DNA of 64,000 nucleotides from Ideonella alba (GTDB taxonomy: Bacteria; Pseudomonadota; Gammaproteobacteria; Burkholderiales; Burkholderiaceae_C): the NCBI RefSeq assembly GCF_018069875.1, contig NZ_JAGQDF010000006.1:186001-250000 (forward strand), written 5' to 3'. Positions within the stretch are counted from its first letter, which is position 1; every line of letters starts with the position of its first letter. Below the pieces are notes generated by a model, which was not told the origin of the DNA, did not search any database, and saw nothing but the letters and a program-made list of their open reading frames with translations. Positions 1-7,846 of this stretch are shown piece by piece. Both the position numbers and the translations under genes were made by a program.

Positions 1-725
1 ACCTTGCCGGCGTAGCCGCGCTCGACCAGGCCGGTCTGCGGCAGCGCGGCCGGCGTGCCCGAGCCGGCGATCAGGATGGCGTCGGGCTTGGCGCCGACCA
101 GCTTCAGCACCTGGGCAGTGACCGAGGCGTCATTGCGGTTGTAGCGCTCGCTGGCGACGATGTTCAGGCCCTTCAGGCCGGCGGCCTTGCTGAACTCCTG
201 GAACCAGCCCTCGCCGTAGGCATCGGCAAAGCCGATGAAGCCCACCGTCTTCACGCCCGCATCGGCCATGTGGCTGGCAATGGCCAGCGACATCATGATG
301 TCGTTCTGGGGCGTCTTGAAGACCCAGCGCTTCTTGGCGTCCATCGGCTCGATGATGCGGGCCGAGGCGGCCATCGAGATCATCGGCACCTGGGCTTCGG
401 CCACCGCGTCGATCATCGCCAGCGAGTTGGGCGTGGTGGTGCTGCCCAGCACGATGTCGACCTTGTCCTCGGTGATCAGGCGGCGGGTGTTAGTGACCGC
501 CTTGGTGGTGTCCGAGGCATCGTCCAGCACGATGTAGTTGATCTTCTGGCCGGCGATGGTCTGCGGCATCAGCGCGATCGTGTTCTTCTCGGGAATGCCC
601 AGCGAGGCCGCCGGGCCGGTGGCCGACACCGTGACGCCGACGTTGATGTCGGCCCAGGCGGCGCCGGCGGCGGCCAGCATCGCGGCCGAGGCGATGAGGG
701 AATGGATGAGCTTGCGAGCGATCAC
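1..725 (-). CDS. Branched-chain amino acid-type ABC transporter solute-binding protein (3' end outside window)
   Basis: Periplasmic binding protein of the LivJ/LivK (Peripla_BP_6) type, about 241 residues visible; the C-terminus lies beyond base 1. A GTG start at 725 gives a signal peptide (basic MIARK, hydrophobic stretch, AAGAAWA cleavage region near residue 23) followed by the family opening INVGVTVSATGPAASLGIPE. The start has an AAGGAG ribosome site and overlaps the TetR stop as GTGA, so the two are translationally coupled. Being last in the paaG-paaI-paaK-tetR run suggests uptake of phenylacetate or a related aromatic acid rather than leucine; that substrate is inferred from context only. 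The permease and ATPase genes would lie to the left of the window. Confidence 0.88.
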   Translation of the reverse strand, partial: MIARKLIHSLIASAAMLAAAGAAWADINVGVTVSATGPAASLGIPEKNTIALMPQTIAGQKINYIVLDDASDTTKAVTNTRRLITEDKVDIVLGSTTTPNSLAMIDAVAEAQVPMISMAASARIIEPMDAKKRWVFKTPQNDIMMSLAIASHMADAGVKTVGFIGFADAYGEGWFQEFSKAAGLKGLNIVASERYNRNDASVTAQVLKLVGAKPDAILIAGSGTPAALPQTGLVERGYAGK

Positions 726-1387
726 GTCGTGGTCTCCTTGGTGGATCGGCGGGGGGCACGCACCTTGGTGGGCGCTGTGTTGGAACTCGTGGGGGCTTGC
801 ACCGCGCCCAGGCCGCCCAGGAACAGGTCGGCCACCATCGGCGCCACCTGCTCGTGGGTCAGCGGCTCGCCGGGGCGGAACCAGGTGAACATCCAGTTGA
901 TCATGCCGAACAGCAGCATGGTCATGGGCTTGTGCAGATCGGTGTCGCGCAGCGCGGGACGGACATCGCAGACCGCATCGGCAAAGGCCGCCACCACGCC
1001 GCGCTGCACATCCAGCACGCGCTCGCGGCGCTCGGGGTCGAGCAGGTCGACGTCCTCGGTCAGCACGCGGTGCTCGTTGCGGGCGCTGGCGTACTCCTGC
1101 ACGAAGCGGGTGATCAGCGCGCGCAGGCGCGCATCGGGTTCCAGTGGCTCGGCCAGCACCTCGGCCACCACCTGCGCCAGGCGCTGCACATGGCCTTCGG
1201 CCACCAGCGCCAGCAGCTCATTCTTGTCGCGCACATAGTGGTAGAGCGCGGCCTTGGAGACGCCGCAGGCCGCCGCCACCTGGTTCATCGAGGTGGCCAC
1301 ATAGCCCTGCTGCGCGAACAGCGCGGCGGCGTGGCCCAGGATCAGGTCGCGCTGGTCGTCGTAGCCGGAGGAACGCGGTCGGGCCAT
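722..1387 (-). CDS. paaR: TetR-family regulator, probable PaaR
   Basis: TetR-type repressor of 221 residues. The N-terminal helix-turn-helix is clear (about residues 14-60: ILGHAAALFAQQGYVATSMN then VAAACGVSKAALYHYVRDK). The C-terminal half is the variable ligand/dimer domain and ends in a basic, threonine-rich tail. It lies 3 bp after paaK and overlaps the binding-protein gene. In betaproteobacteria a TetR protein called PaaR controls phenylacetate genes through an ACCNACCGGTCGGT-type palindrome, and exactly such a site sits at 4047-4060 before paaG. Acting as a repressor released by phenylacetyl-CoA is inferred from that family. Confidence 0.85.
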   Translation of the reverse strand: MARPRSSGYDDQRDLILGHAAALFAQQGYVATSMNQVAAACGVSKAALYHYVRDKNELLALVAEGHVQRLAQVVAEVLAEPLEPDARLRALITRFVQEYASARNEHRVLTEDVDLLDPERRERVLDVQRGVVAAFADAVCDVRPALRDTDLHKPMTMLLFGMINWMFTWFRPGEPLTHEQVAPMVADLFLGGLGAVQAPTSSNTAPTKVRAPRRSTKETTT

Positions 1388-1390
1388 GGA

Positions 1391-2710
1391 TTACCGGGGT
1401 CGTTTGTCGATGACGCGGCGGGCCTTGCCCACCAGCGTGCGCTCGATCGTGTCGGGCAGGCCCACCTGCACCCGGGTGGACACGCCGATCAGCGTCTTGA
1501 TGCGGTGGGCCAGGTGCTTGGCGATCGCGCCGCGGTCGGCGCCGGCGGCCGAGGGCAGCACCTCGCACAGCACGTCGACCTCGTCGAGGGTGCCCTCGCG
1601 GCTGACGACGATCTGGTACTGGCCCGACAGGCCGTCGGTCTGCAGCACCAGTTCCTCGATCTGCGTGGGGAACATGTTCACACCACGGATGATCAGCATG
1701 TCATCCGAGCGGCCGACGATCTTGCCCATGCGCCGCATGCTGCGCGCGGTGGGCGGCAGCAGGCGCGTGAGGTCCCGGGTGCGGTAGCGCACGATCGGGA
1801 AGGCCTCCTTGGTCAGCGAGGTGAAGACCAGCTCGCCCTCGGGCGTGCCGCTGGCCGGGTCGTAGGGCAGCACGTCACCGGTCTCGGGGTCGATGATCTC
1901 GGCCAGGAAATGGTCTTCCCAGATCACCGGGCCGTCCTTGGTCTCGACGCACTCGTTGGCCACGCCCGGGCCCATCACCTCGGACAGGCCGTAGATGTCG
2001 ACCGCGTCGATGCCGGCATCGGCCTCGATCTGGCGGCGCATCTGCTCGGTCCAGGGCTCGGCGCCGAAGATGCCGATGCGCACCGACATCTCGCGCGGGT
2101 CCAGCCCCTGGCGGCGGAACTCCTCGATGATCACCTGCATGTAGCTGGGGGTGACCATGATGATGTCGGGCTTGAAGTCCTGGATCAGCTGCACCTGCTT
2201 CTCGGTCTGGCCGCCCGACATCGGGATCACCGTGCAGCCCGCCTTCTCGGCCCCGTAGTGGGCGCCCAGACCGCCCGTGAACAGGCCATAGCCGTAGGCC
2301 ACGTGGCAGATGTCACCAGGGCGGCCGCCCGCGGCGCGGATCGAGCGCGCCACCAGCGTGGACCAGTTGTCGATGTCGTTCAACGTGTAGCCCACCACCG
2401 TGGGCTTGCCGGTGGTGCCCGACGAGGCGTGGATGCGCGCCACCTGCTGGCGCGGCACCGCGAACATGCCGAAGGGGTAGTTGGCGCGCAGATCGTGCTT
2501 GGTGGTGAACGGGAACCTGGCGATGTCGGCCAGCGTCTTCAGGTCGTCCGGGTGCACGCCCTTCTCGTCGAAGGCGCGGCGGTAGTGGGGCACGTTGGCG
2601 TAGCAGCGCTGCAGCGTGTCCTTCAGGCGGGTGAACTGCAGGGCCTCGATCTCGTCGCGGCTGGCGCGCTCGATCGGGTCGAGTTCCTCGGGCCGGGGGG
2701 CCTTGCTCAT
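1391..2710 (-). CDS. paaK: Phenylacetate-CoA ligase
   Basis: AMP-forming ligase of 439 residues, the usual PaaK length, making phenylacetyl-CoA from phenylacetate, ATP and CoA in the cytoplasm. Seen: the N-terminal PaaK signature ELDPIERASRDEIEALQ; the P-loop equivalent HASSGTTGKPTVVGYT near residue 90; YGLSEVMGPGVANEC near 240; and the C-terminal domain (IIRGVNMFPTQIEELVL) that closes over the active site. It follows paaI by 26 bp and precedes the TetR gene by 3 bp, in one transcription unit. The epoxidase genes paaABCDE are not in the window. Confidence 0.95.
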   Translation of the reverse strand: MSKAPRPEELDPIERASRDEIEALQFTRLKDTLQRCYANVPHYRRAFDEKGVHPDDLKTLADIARFPFTTKHDLRANYPFGMFAVPRQQVARIHASSGTTGKPTVVGYTLNDIDNWSTLVARSIRAAGGRPGDICHVAYGYGLFTGGLGAHYGAEKAGCTVIPMSGGQTEKQVQLIQDFKPDIIMVTPSYMQVIIEEFRRQGLDPREMSVRIGIFGAEPWTEQMRRQIEADAGIDAVDIYGLSEVMGPGVANECVETKDGPVIWEDHFLAEIIDPETGDVLPYDPASGTPEGELVFTSLTKEAFPIVRYRTRDLTRLLPPTARSMRRMGKIVGRSDDMLIIRGVNMFPTQIEELVLQTDGLSGQYQIVVSREGTLDEVDVLCEVLPSAAGADRGAIAKHLAHRIKTLIGVSTRVQVGLPDTIERTLVGKARRVIDKRPR

Positions 2711-2736
2711 GGGCGGTGTCTCCAGTGTCTTGTGGT

Positions 2737-3198
2737 TCAGGCCAGCGTGGCGGGGTCGACCAGGTGCTTGCCGCGGGCGGTGTGCGAGCGGCCGCGGAAG
2801 ACCGCGATGCGCTGACCCGCCGGGTTGCTGACCTCGATGTCGTAGACCCCGGTGCGGCCGCCCTTGGCCACCTCATGGGCGCGGGCGGTGAGCTGCTCAC
2901 CCAGGCGCGCCGGGGCCAGCAGGTCGATCGCGAAGCCCGAGGCCACGGTGACCTCGTTGTAGGCATTGCAGGCGTAGGCGAAGGCCGAATCGGCCAGCGT
3001 GGCGATCAGGCCGCCATGGCAGATGTCGTGGCCGTTGACCATGTCCTGGCGCACGGTCATCGTCAGCGTGGCGGTGCCGGGGCCCACCGCCACCACCTGG
3101 ATGCCCAGGGCCTGGCAGGCGTGGTCGTTGGCCCACATCGCATCGCGCGCGGCTTCGGCCACGCGCTGGGGGTCGAGCGCGGGGGAGGCGGTGCTCAT
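2737..3198 (-). CDS. paaI: Hydroxyphenylacetyl-CoA thioesterase PaaI
   Basis: Hotdog-fold thioesterase of 153 residues. The PaaI motif DICHGGLIATLADSAFAYAC (about residues 56-75) carries the HGG turn and the catalytic Asp of the hotdog helix. PaaI rescues CoA from dead-end hydroxyphenylacetyl-CoA esters during phenylacetate breakdown. The ATG at 3198 is preferred over an in-frame TTG six bases upstream because AAGGAC sits correctly before it. It begins 2 bp after the paaG stop, implying coupled translation. Confidence 0.92.
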   Translation of the reverse strand: MSTASPALDPQRVAEAARDAMWANDHACQALGIQVVAVGPGTATLTMTVRQDMVNGHDICHGGLIATLADSAFAYACNAYNEVTVASGFAIDLLAPARLGEQLTARAHEVAKGGRTGVYDIEVSNPAGQRIAVFRGRSHTARGKHLVDPATLA

Positions 3199-3200
3199 CG

Positions 3201-3995
3201 TCAACGGTCCTTGAACTGCGGCGCGCGCTTGTTCTGGAACGCGGCGACGCCTTCACGGTAGTCGTGCTCGCGGCCCAGCATGCGCTGCAGGCGGCCTTCG
3301 ATGGCCAGGGCCTCGGGCAGGTCCATGCCCATCGCGGCATCGATCGCCCGGCGGGTCTCGGCCAGGGCCTTGACCGGCAAGGCCGCCAGGCGCGCGGCCA
3401 GGGCCTGGGCGCTGTCGGCCAGCGCGGCGTCGTCCACGCACTGCCAGATCAGGCCGATGCGCTGGGCATCTTCCGCCATCAGCTTGTCGCCGGTGAAGGC
3501 CAGCGCCAGCGCGGTGGCGCGGCCCACCAGACGCGGCAGCAGCCAGGTGCCGCCGCAATCGGGCACCAGGCCGATCTTGCTGAAGGCCTGGATGAAGCTG
3601 GCCGAGCGGGCGGCCACCACCATGTCGCAGCCCAGCGCCAGGTTGGCACCGGCGCCGGCGGCCACGCCGTTGACCGCCGCCACCACCGGGATCGGCATGC
3701 TGCGCACGCGCAGCGCCAGCGGCTGGTAGTAGGCGTCGATGAGCCGGCCGATGTCGACGTTGCCGTCGGCGTCAGGGGCCATCTCGGGGTCGTTCAGGTC
3801 CTGTCCGGCACAGAAGCCGCGGCCGGAGCCGGTCAGGATCACGGCGCGCACCGCGGCATCGGCCGCGGCGGCTTCCAGCGCCGCCAGCAGCTGGCGGTGC
3901 ATCTCGCCGGTGAAGCTGTTGAGCGCGGCGGGGCGGTTCAGCGCCAGGGTGCGCACGGCACCGGATTGCGTCACCAGGACCAGGGGCTCGGCCAT
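3201..3995 (-). CDS. paaG: Phenylacetate-pathway enoyl-CoA hydratase/isomerase, PaaG-like
   Basis: Crotonase-fold protein of 264 residues. Seen: NRPAALNSFTGEMH; the oxyanion-hole segment GRGFCAGQDLND; the second oxyanion region NGVAAGAGANLALGCDMVVA; and the C-terminal trimer helix. PaaG isomerises the ring-epoxide of phenylacetyl-CoA to the oxepin; PaaB/PaaF-type hydratases look alike, so the exact step is inferred from place in the operon. A longer frame begins upstream, but the ATG at 3995 has CAGGAG nine bases before it. First gene after the promoter/operator at 4047-4091. Confidence 0.88.
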   Translation of the reverse strand: MAEPLVLVTQSGAVRTLALNRPAALNSFTGEMHRQLLAALEAAAADAAVRAVILTGSGRGFCAGQDLNDPEMAPDADGNVDIGRLIDAYYQPLALRVRSMPIPVVAAVNGVAAGAGANLALGCDMVVAARSASFIQAFSKIGLVPDCGGTWLLPRLVGRATALALAFTGDKLMAEDAQRIGLIWQCVDDAALADSAQALAARLAALPVKALAETRRAIDAAMGMDLPEALAIEGRLQRMLGREHDYREGVAAFQNKRAPQFKDR

Positions 3996-4046
3996 CGAAG
4001 GAATCTCCTGCATCGCCCCGGCCCGCGACACCTCATGAATTACTTA

Positions 4047-4060
4047 ACCAACCGGTCGGT
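4047..4060. promoter_or_regulatory. TetR-type operator before paaG
   Basis: ACCAACCGGTCGGT is a 14-bp palindrome with one mismatched pair. It lies directly downstream of the -10 box of the minus-strand promoter, covering the expected transcription start. This matches the known class of betaproteobacterial PaaR sites, and the adjacent TetR gene is the obvious ligand. Confidence 0.75.
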
Positions 4061-4062
4061 AA

Positions 4063-4091
4063 ATCATAGGCAGCCGCGTGCATTGACGCAA
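4063..4091 (-). promoter_or_regulatory. Sigma-70-like promoter of the paa operon
   Basis: On the minus strand TTGCGT (4086-4091) is followed after exactly 17 bp by TATGAT (4063-4068). The predicted start falls inside the palindrome at 4047-4060, the standard arrangement for repression by steric blocking. Confidence 0.7.
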
Positions 4092-4139
4092 GGCAAAGAG
4101 CCTGCAGACAGCCCTGGGGGTTTCACCAATGGCCGGGGA

Positions 4140-4550
4140 TCAGGCTGGCCGGCGCACCCCGTGCAGCCAGGCCCCGGCGGCGGTGCCTGCCAAGGCCCAG
4201 AGCAGGTCCGCGTTGCCGGCGCCCAGGCCGGCGATGGCCGGGCCGGGGCAGACCCCGCACAGGCCCCAGCCGATGCCGAAGATCGCCGCGCCCAGCACGG
4301 TGTCGCGGTCCAGCGTCGCCACATGGTGGCCGAAGCTGTGCTCGAACAAGGGCTGCCGGCGCCAGCGCGGCAGCAGCTGGTAAGCCAGCAGCGTCAGACC
4401 CATCGCGCCGCCCATCACCAGCAGCAGGCCGGCATCCTGGAAACGCAGAAAGGACAGCACCACCTGCGGCTGGATCATCGTGGACAGCGCCAGGCCGAAG
4501 CCGAACAACACGCCGGCCAGCGCCACCGACAACACCTGCGATGCGCGCAT
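4140..4550 (-). CDS. YeeE/YedE-family (DUF6691) membrane protein, second half-transporter
   Basis: Small polytopic membrane protein of 136 residues with about four hydrophobic segments and the family motif WGLCGVCPGPAIAGLG near residue 95. It pairs with the gene ending 2 bp upstream. Such two-gene YeeE/YedE sets (PmpA/PmpB type) are half-size relatives of the thiosulfate transporter TsuA, in which conserved cysteines handle sulfur compounds. A role in sulfur import is inferred from the family; nothing nearby (persulfide dioxygenase, BigR) confirms it. Confidence 0.82.
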   Translation of the reverse strand: MRASQVLSVALAGVLFGFGLALSTMIQPQVVLSFLRFQDAGLLLVMGGAMGLTLLAYQLLPRWRRQPLFEHSFGHHVATLDRDTVLGAAIFGIGWGLCGVCPGPAIAGLGAGNADLLWALAGTAAGAWLHGVRRPA

Positions 4551-4552
4551 GC

Positions 4553-5020
4553 TCAGGCCCCCCGCCAGGCCAGCACCAGGTTCGCGGTGGCGAAGCCCGT
4601 GGCCATGAAGGTCAGCACCGCCACCAGCGACGGCAGTTGCAGCGAGCCCAGCCCGCAGATGCCGTGCCCCGAGGTGCAGCCATTGCCCAGCCGGGCGCCA
4701 TAGCCCACCAGCACGCCGCCCAGCAGCAGTTGCCACCAGGGCAAGCCGCTGCGCAGGGGTGCGGCCGGACCCAGCCAGCGCCACCACAGGAAGGCGCCCA
4801 GCACCAGCCCGGCGGCATAGACCAGGCGCCACTGGCGGCTTTCGGTGAAGCGCGGCAGGTGGAAGTACGGCGCGCGCGACAGGTAGGACCAAGTCGAGGT
4901 GAAGACGGTGCTCATGCCGCCAATGCGGCCGGTGCTGAGGAACAGCCAGGCCACGCCCAGCCCGATCAGCAGCCCGCCGCCCAGGTAGTGGGCCCAGCCC
5001 AGGGGGAACAGTGCATTCAT
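4553..5020 (-). CDS. YeeE/YedE-family membrane protein, first half-transporter
   Basis: Membrane protein of 155 residues, first of the pair with the 136-residue protein. The diagnostic sequence NGCTSGHGICGLGSLQ lies near residue 115; its cysteines are the conserved sulfur-handling residues of the family. An N-terminal GGGLIGLGVAWLFLSTGRIG segment begins a series of four or five transmembrane helices. The TGA and the next ATG are separated by two bases. The gene diverges from rluA across 38 bp. Confidence 0.83.
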   Translation of the reverse strand: MNALFPLGWAHYLGGGLLIGLGVAWLFLSTGRIGGMSTVFTSTWSYLSRAPYFHLPRFTESRQWRLVYAAGLVLGAFLWWRWLGPAAPLRSGLPWWQLLLGGVLVGYGARLGNGCTSGHGICGLGSLQLPSLVAVLTFMATGFATANLVLAWRGA

Positions 5021-5058
5021 CGCGGCCAGTGTAGCCAGCGCGGGTAGAGTGGCCGCCG

Positions 5059-5691
5059 ATGGACGAGCTGCGCATCCTGTACTGCGACGAGGCCCTGGTG
5101 GCCGTCGACAAACCGGCCGGCCTGCTGTCGGTGCCCGGCCGCGGGCCGGACAAGGCCGACTGCGCGATCACCCGCTTGCAACAGCGCGTCGCGGACGCGC
5201 TGGTGGTGCACCGGCTGGACATGGGCACCTCGGGCATCCTGGTCTTCGGACGCGGCCCGGCGGCGCAGCGGGCGCTGTCGCGCGCCTTCGAGCAGCGCCT
5301 GAGCGACAAGCGCTACGAGGCCTGGGTGGCCGGCCTGCCCGAGGCCGATGCCGGCGAGGTGGCGCTGCCGCTGCGCGCCGACTGGCCGAGGCGGCCGCGG
5401 CAGATGGTCGACGCCCAGCTGGGGCGCCCTGCGCTGACCCGCTGGCAGGTGCTCGCGCGCGATGCCGCCGGTGGCCGCAGCCGCCTGGCCCTGATGCCGG
5501 TCACCGGCCGCTCGCACCAGCTGCGCGTGCACCTGGCGGCGATCGGCCACCCGATCCTGGGCGACGAGCTCTACGCCCCACCCGCCGACCACGCCGCCGC
5601 GCCGCGGCTGCTGCTGCATGCCTGCCGGCTGGCCCTGCCCCACCCGGTCAGCGGCGCGACGATCGTGGTGGAATCGCCTGCCCCCTTCTGA
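5059..5691 (+). CDS. rluA: RluA-family pseudouridine synthase
   Basis: 210 residues, matching the S4-domain-less RluA subgroup. The catalytic motif VVHRLDMGTSGILVFG (about residues 51-66) includes the nucleophilic Asp. MPVTGRSHQLRVHLAAIGHP (about 150-169) is the second family block. RluA isomerises U746 of 23S rRNA and U32 of several tRNAs; shortness and an immediate catalytic core favour RluA over RluC/RluD. There is no ribosome-binding site, but TAGAGT lies 8 bases before the ATG. Confidence 0.88.
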   Translation: MDELRILYCDEALVAVDKPAGLLSVPGRGPDKADCAITRLQQRVADALVVHRLDMGTSGILVFGRGPAAQRALSRAFEQRLSDKRYEAWVAGLPEADAGEVALPLRADWPRRPRQMVDAQLGRPALTRWQVLARDAAGGRSRLALMPVTGRSHQLRVHLAAIGHPILGDELYAPPADHAAAPRLLLHACRLALPHPVSGATIVVESPAPF

Positions 5692-5701
5692 AAGCCCCGC
5701 C

Positions 5702-6256
5702 ATGCGCACCGCCGTCGACCTGCCCAAGGCCTACCGCCTGATCAACCACGGACCGACCGTGCTGGTCTCGGCCCGCCACGCGGGGCGCAGCAATGTGATG
5801 GCCGCGGCCTGGGTGATGGCGCTGGATTTCGACCCGCCCAAGGTGGCGCTGGTGCTGGACAAGGCCACCTTCACGCGCGAGCTGATCCTGGCCTCGGGGC
5901 ATTTCGCGATCAGCGTGCCCTGCGCTGCACAGGCGCGCATGGTGACCGCGCTGGGCAGCCACAGCGGCCGCGAGACCGACAAGCTGGCCGACCACGCGGT
6001 ACCCCTGCTCGACGAGCCCGCCGCCCGCTCACCGCTGGTGGCCGGCTGCGTGGCCTGGTTGGATGGCGTGCACATCCCCGAGCCCGAGGTGGAGCAGCGC
6101 CACGACCTGTTCGTCGGCCGCATCACCGGCGCCTGGGCCGACGCGCGGGTGTTCGACGCCGGCCGCTGGCATTTCGACCGTGCGCCGGCCGCGCTGCGCA
6201 CCCTGCACCATGTGGCCGGCGGCCACTACCTGGCGATTGGCGATCCGGTGGAATGA
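5702..6256 (+). CDS. Flavin reductase-like (FMN-binding split-barrel) protein
   Basis: 184 residues beginning 10 bp after rluA. The N-terminal pattern AYRLINHGPTVLVSARHAGRSNVMAAAW followed in sequence by a phosphate/flavin-binding block (KVALVLDKATFTRELILASG) is typical of the flavin reductase/flavoredoxin family, which binds FMN in a split barrel. No partner oxygenase is adjacent, so the electron acceptor is unknown. The C-terminus has HHVAGGHYLAIG, common in this family. The start ATG at 5702 sits behind CTGAAAGCCCCGCC with no strong ribosome site. Confidence 0.8.
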   Translation: MRTAVDLPKAYRLINHGPTVLVSARHAGRSNVMAAAWVMALDFDPPKVALVLDKATFTRELILASGHFAISVPCAAQARMVTALGSHSGRETDKLADHAVPLLDEPAARSPLVAGCVAWLDGVHIPEPEVEQRHDLFVGRITGAWADARVFDAGRWHFDRAPAALRTLHHVAGGHYLAIGDPVE

Positions 6257-6286
6257 GTTGCCGGCGCGCCGCGCGCCGGACGACGC

Positions 6287-7039
6287 TCAGCGCGGCGCCG
6301 AGGCGGCCTGCAGCGGCGCGCGCAGCCGCGCCTCGAAGTCGCGCGGCGCCACGTACTGGATCACCGCCCGCGCCTTCGCGGCCTCGCCCTGTTCGGGCGG
6401 CAGCACCACGGCCACACCGCGGTCGGGGTAGAGCCACTGCGACTCGCCCTGCGGGCCGGTGATGCGCTCGGCCGGCTCGCCGAAGCGCTGGCGCACCATC
6501 TCGGCGTCCAGCTTCACCGCCGGCAGGTAGGCCAGGGCCAGCAGGCGGCTGCCGCCGGCCTGGTGGCGGTCGTCGGCGGCCAGTGTGTAGCGGCGGCTGC
6601 GGCCGCCCTCGCCGTAGTCGCTGGACACGGCCCGTTCGCGGGCGCGCTGCAGCCAGCCATCGTCGGCCTCGAAGGCGGCCACCAGACGGCCGGTGATGAA
6701 GCCGGCGCGCAGGCTCTCGACAAAGCCCTCCAGCGCCGGTGGCGCCTCGCCAGCCACGATCAGGCCGACGTTCATGTCCTCGCCCAGCCGGGACTGCACG
6801 CTGTCGAGCGTGTCGACGCCGGGCTGCAGGCCGAACACCCGGCTGCCGCCATCGGCCAGGGTCTCGACCTGCCAGGGCAGGCCGTGTTCCAGCCCGCGTC
6901 GCGCCCCGTCCTTCAGGCCGGCGTACATCGACCAGCCGATCGTGCCGGCCACCACCAGCAGGACCACCAGAACCGAGACGACCAGGGGCCGGCGCCACCA
7001 GGGCGTGATCGGCGCGGAAGGGGACAATGCTTCACTCAT
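6287..7039 (-). CDS. Membrane-anchored protein of unknown function
   Basis: Not recognised. 250 residues. A proline-rich cytoplasmic start is followed by one transmembrane helix (about residues 19-39, VVSVLVVLLVVAGTIGWSMY), then a soluble domain of about 210 residues, presumably periplasmic. The soluble part has GVDTLDSVQSRLGEDMNVGL and a later QRFGEPAERI-x6-QWLYPDRGVAVVL block that resembles the lipoprotein-like SmpA/OmlA fold pattern of predicting a residue-ratio term, but this is not secure. It is divergent from the SDR gene with 32 bp between starts and tail-to-tail with the flavin reductase gene. Confidence 0.6.
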   Translation of the reverse strand: MSEALSPSAPITPWWRRPLVVSVLVVLLVVAGTIGWSMYAGLKDGARRGLEHGLPWQVETLADGGSRVFGLQPGVDTLDSVQSRLGEDMNVGLIVAGEAPPALEGFVESLRAGFITGRLVAAFEADDGWLQRARERAVSSDYGEGGRSRRYTLAADDRHQAGGSRLLALAYLPAVKLDAEMVRQRFGEPAERITGPQGESQWLYPDRGVAVVLPPEQGEAAKARAVIQYVAPRDFEARLRAPLQAASAPR

Positions 7040-7071
7040 CCCCCGATTGTCGCTGCCCGGAAGGACTCGCC

Positions 7072-7818
7072 ATGGCCCCGAAACTGACCTGCATCACCAT
7101 CGTCACCGGCGCCTCGCGCGGCATGGGCGAGGCCATCGCGCTGGCCTGTGCGGCGCGCGGCGATCAGGTGCTGGGCCTGTCGCGCGGGCACAGCGCCGCG
7201 CTGGCAGCGGCCGGCGCCGAGCAGTGGCCGGCCGACCTGGCCGACGCGGCGCCGGTGGCGCAGCGCCTGCGCGACTGGCTGCAATCGCAGACCCCGGCCG
7301 CTCTGGCAGGCGTCACCCTGATCAACAACGCCGGCGTGATCGCCCCGCTGCGCGACCTGGCCCGCATCGACGCGGCCGACACCGTGCACGCGCTGCGGGT
7401 GGGTCTGGAGGCGCCAGCACTGCTCTCGGCCGCCTTCCTGGCCGCCACGGCCGGCTGGGCGGTGCCGCGCAAGCTGCTGAACATCTCGTCGGGCCTGGGC
7501 CGGCGGGCCATGGCCGGAAGTGCCTCGTACTGCGCCGCCAAGGCGGGTCTGGACCACCTGAGCCGCTGCCTGGCGCTGGAAGAGGCCGCACGGCCCAACG
7601 GCGCGCGGGTGGTGTCGCTGGCGCCGGGGGTGATCGCCACCGACATGCAGGTGCAGTTGCGCGGCGCCGACCCGGCCGAGTTCGCCGACCGTGGCAACTT
7701 CGTCGCGATGCACGACAACGGCCAGCTGCTCAGCCCCGAGGCGGCGGCCGCGCGCATCCTGGCCTTTCTGGCGCGCGCCGATTTCGGCGAGCAGCCGGTG
7801 GCCGACGTGCGGGGCTGA
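7072..7818 (+). CDS. Short-chain dehydrogenase/reductase
   Basis: 248 residues, classical SDR. Seen: the nucleotide-binding TIVTGASRGMGEAIAL at residues 9-24, NNAG (about 85), the catalytic Ser in NISSGLGRR, and YCAAK as the YxxxK pair near 156. The C-terminal PGVIATDMQ block is typical. Overall resemblance is to sepiapterin/benzil reductase-like SDRs, but the substrate cannot be named. The ATG at 7072 has GGAAGGA upstream, so the longer frame from 7027 is not used. Confidence 0.85.
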   Translation: MAPKLTCITIVTGASRGMGEAIALACAARGDQVLGLSRGHSAALAAAGAEQWPADLADAAPVAQRLRDWLQSQTPAALAGVTLINNAGVIAPLRDLARIDAADTVHALRVGLEAPALLSAAFLAATAGWAVPRKLLNISSGLGRRAMAGSASYCAAKAGLDHLSRCLALEEAARPNGARVVSLAPGVIATDMQVQLRGADPAEFADRGNFVAMHDNGQLLSPEAAAARILAFLARADFGEQPVADVRG

Positions 7819-7846
7819 CCCGCCCAGCCTCGTCAGCCGCGGTCGA

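Noticed and set aside
797-2815. A 672-residue plus-strand frame opposite paaR and paaK
   Set aside because: A GC-driven shadow; the minus strand gives well-conserved TetR and PaaK proteins.
4551-5309. Extended minus-strand frame fused to the second YeeE/YedE gene
   Set aside because: It overlaps rluA and the first half-transporter in another frame; the real start is the ATG at 4550.
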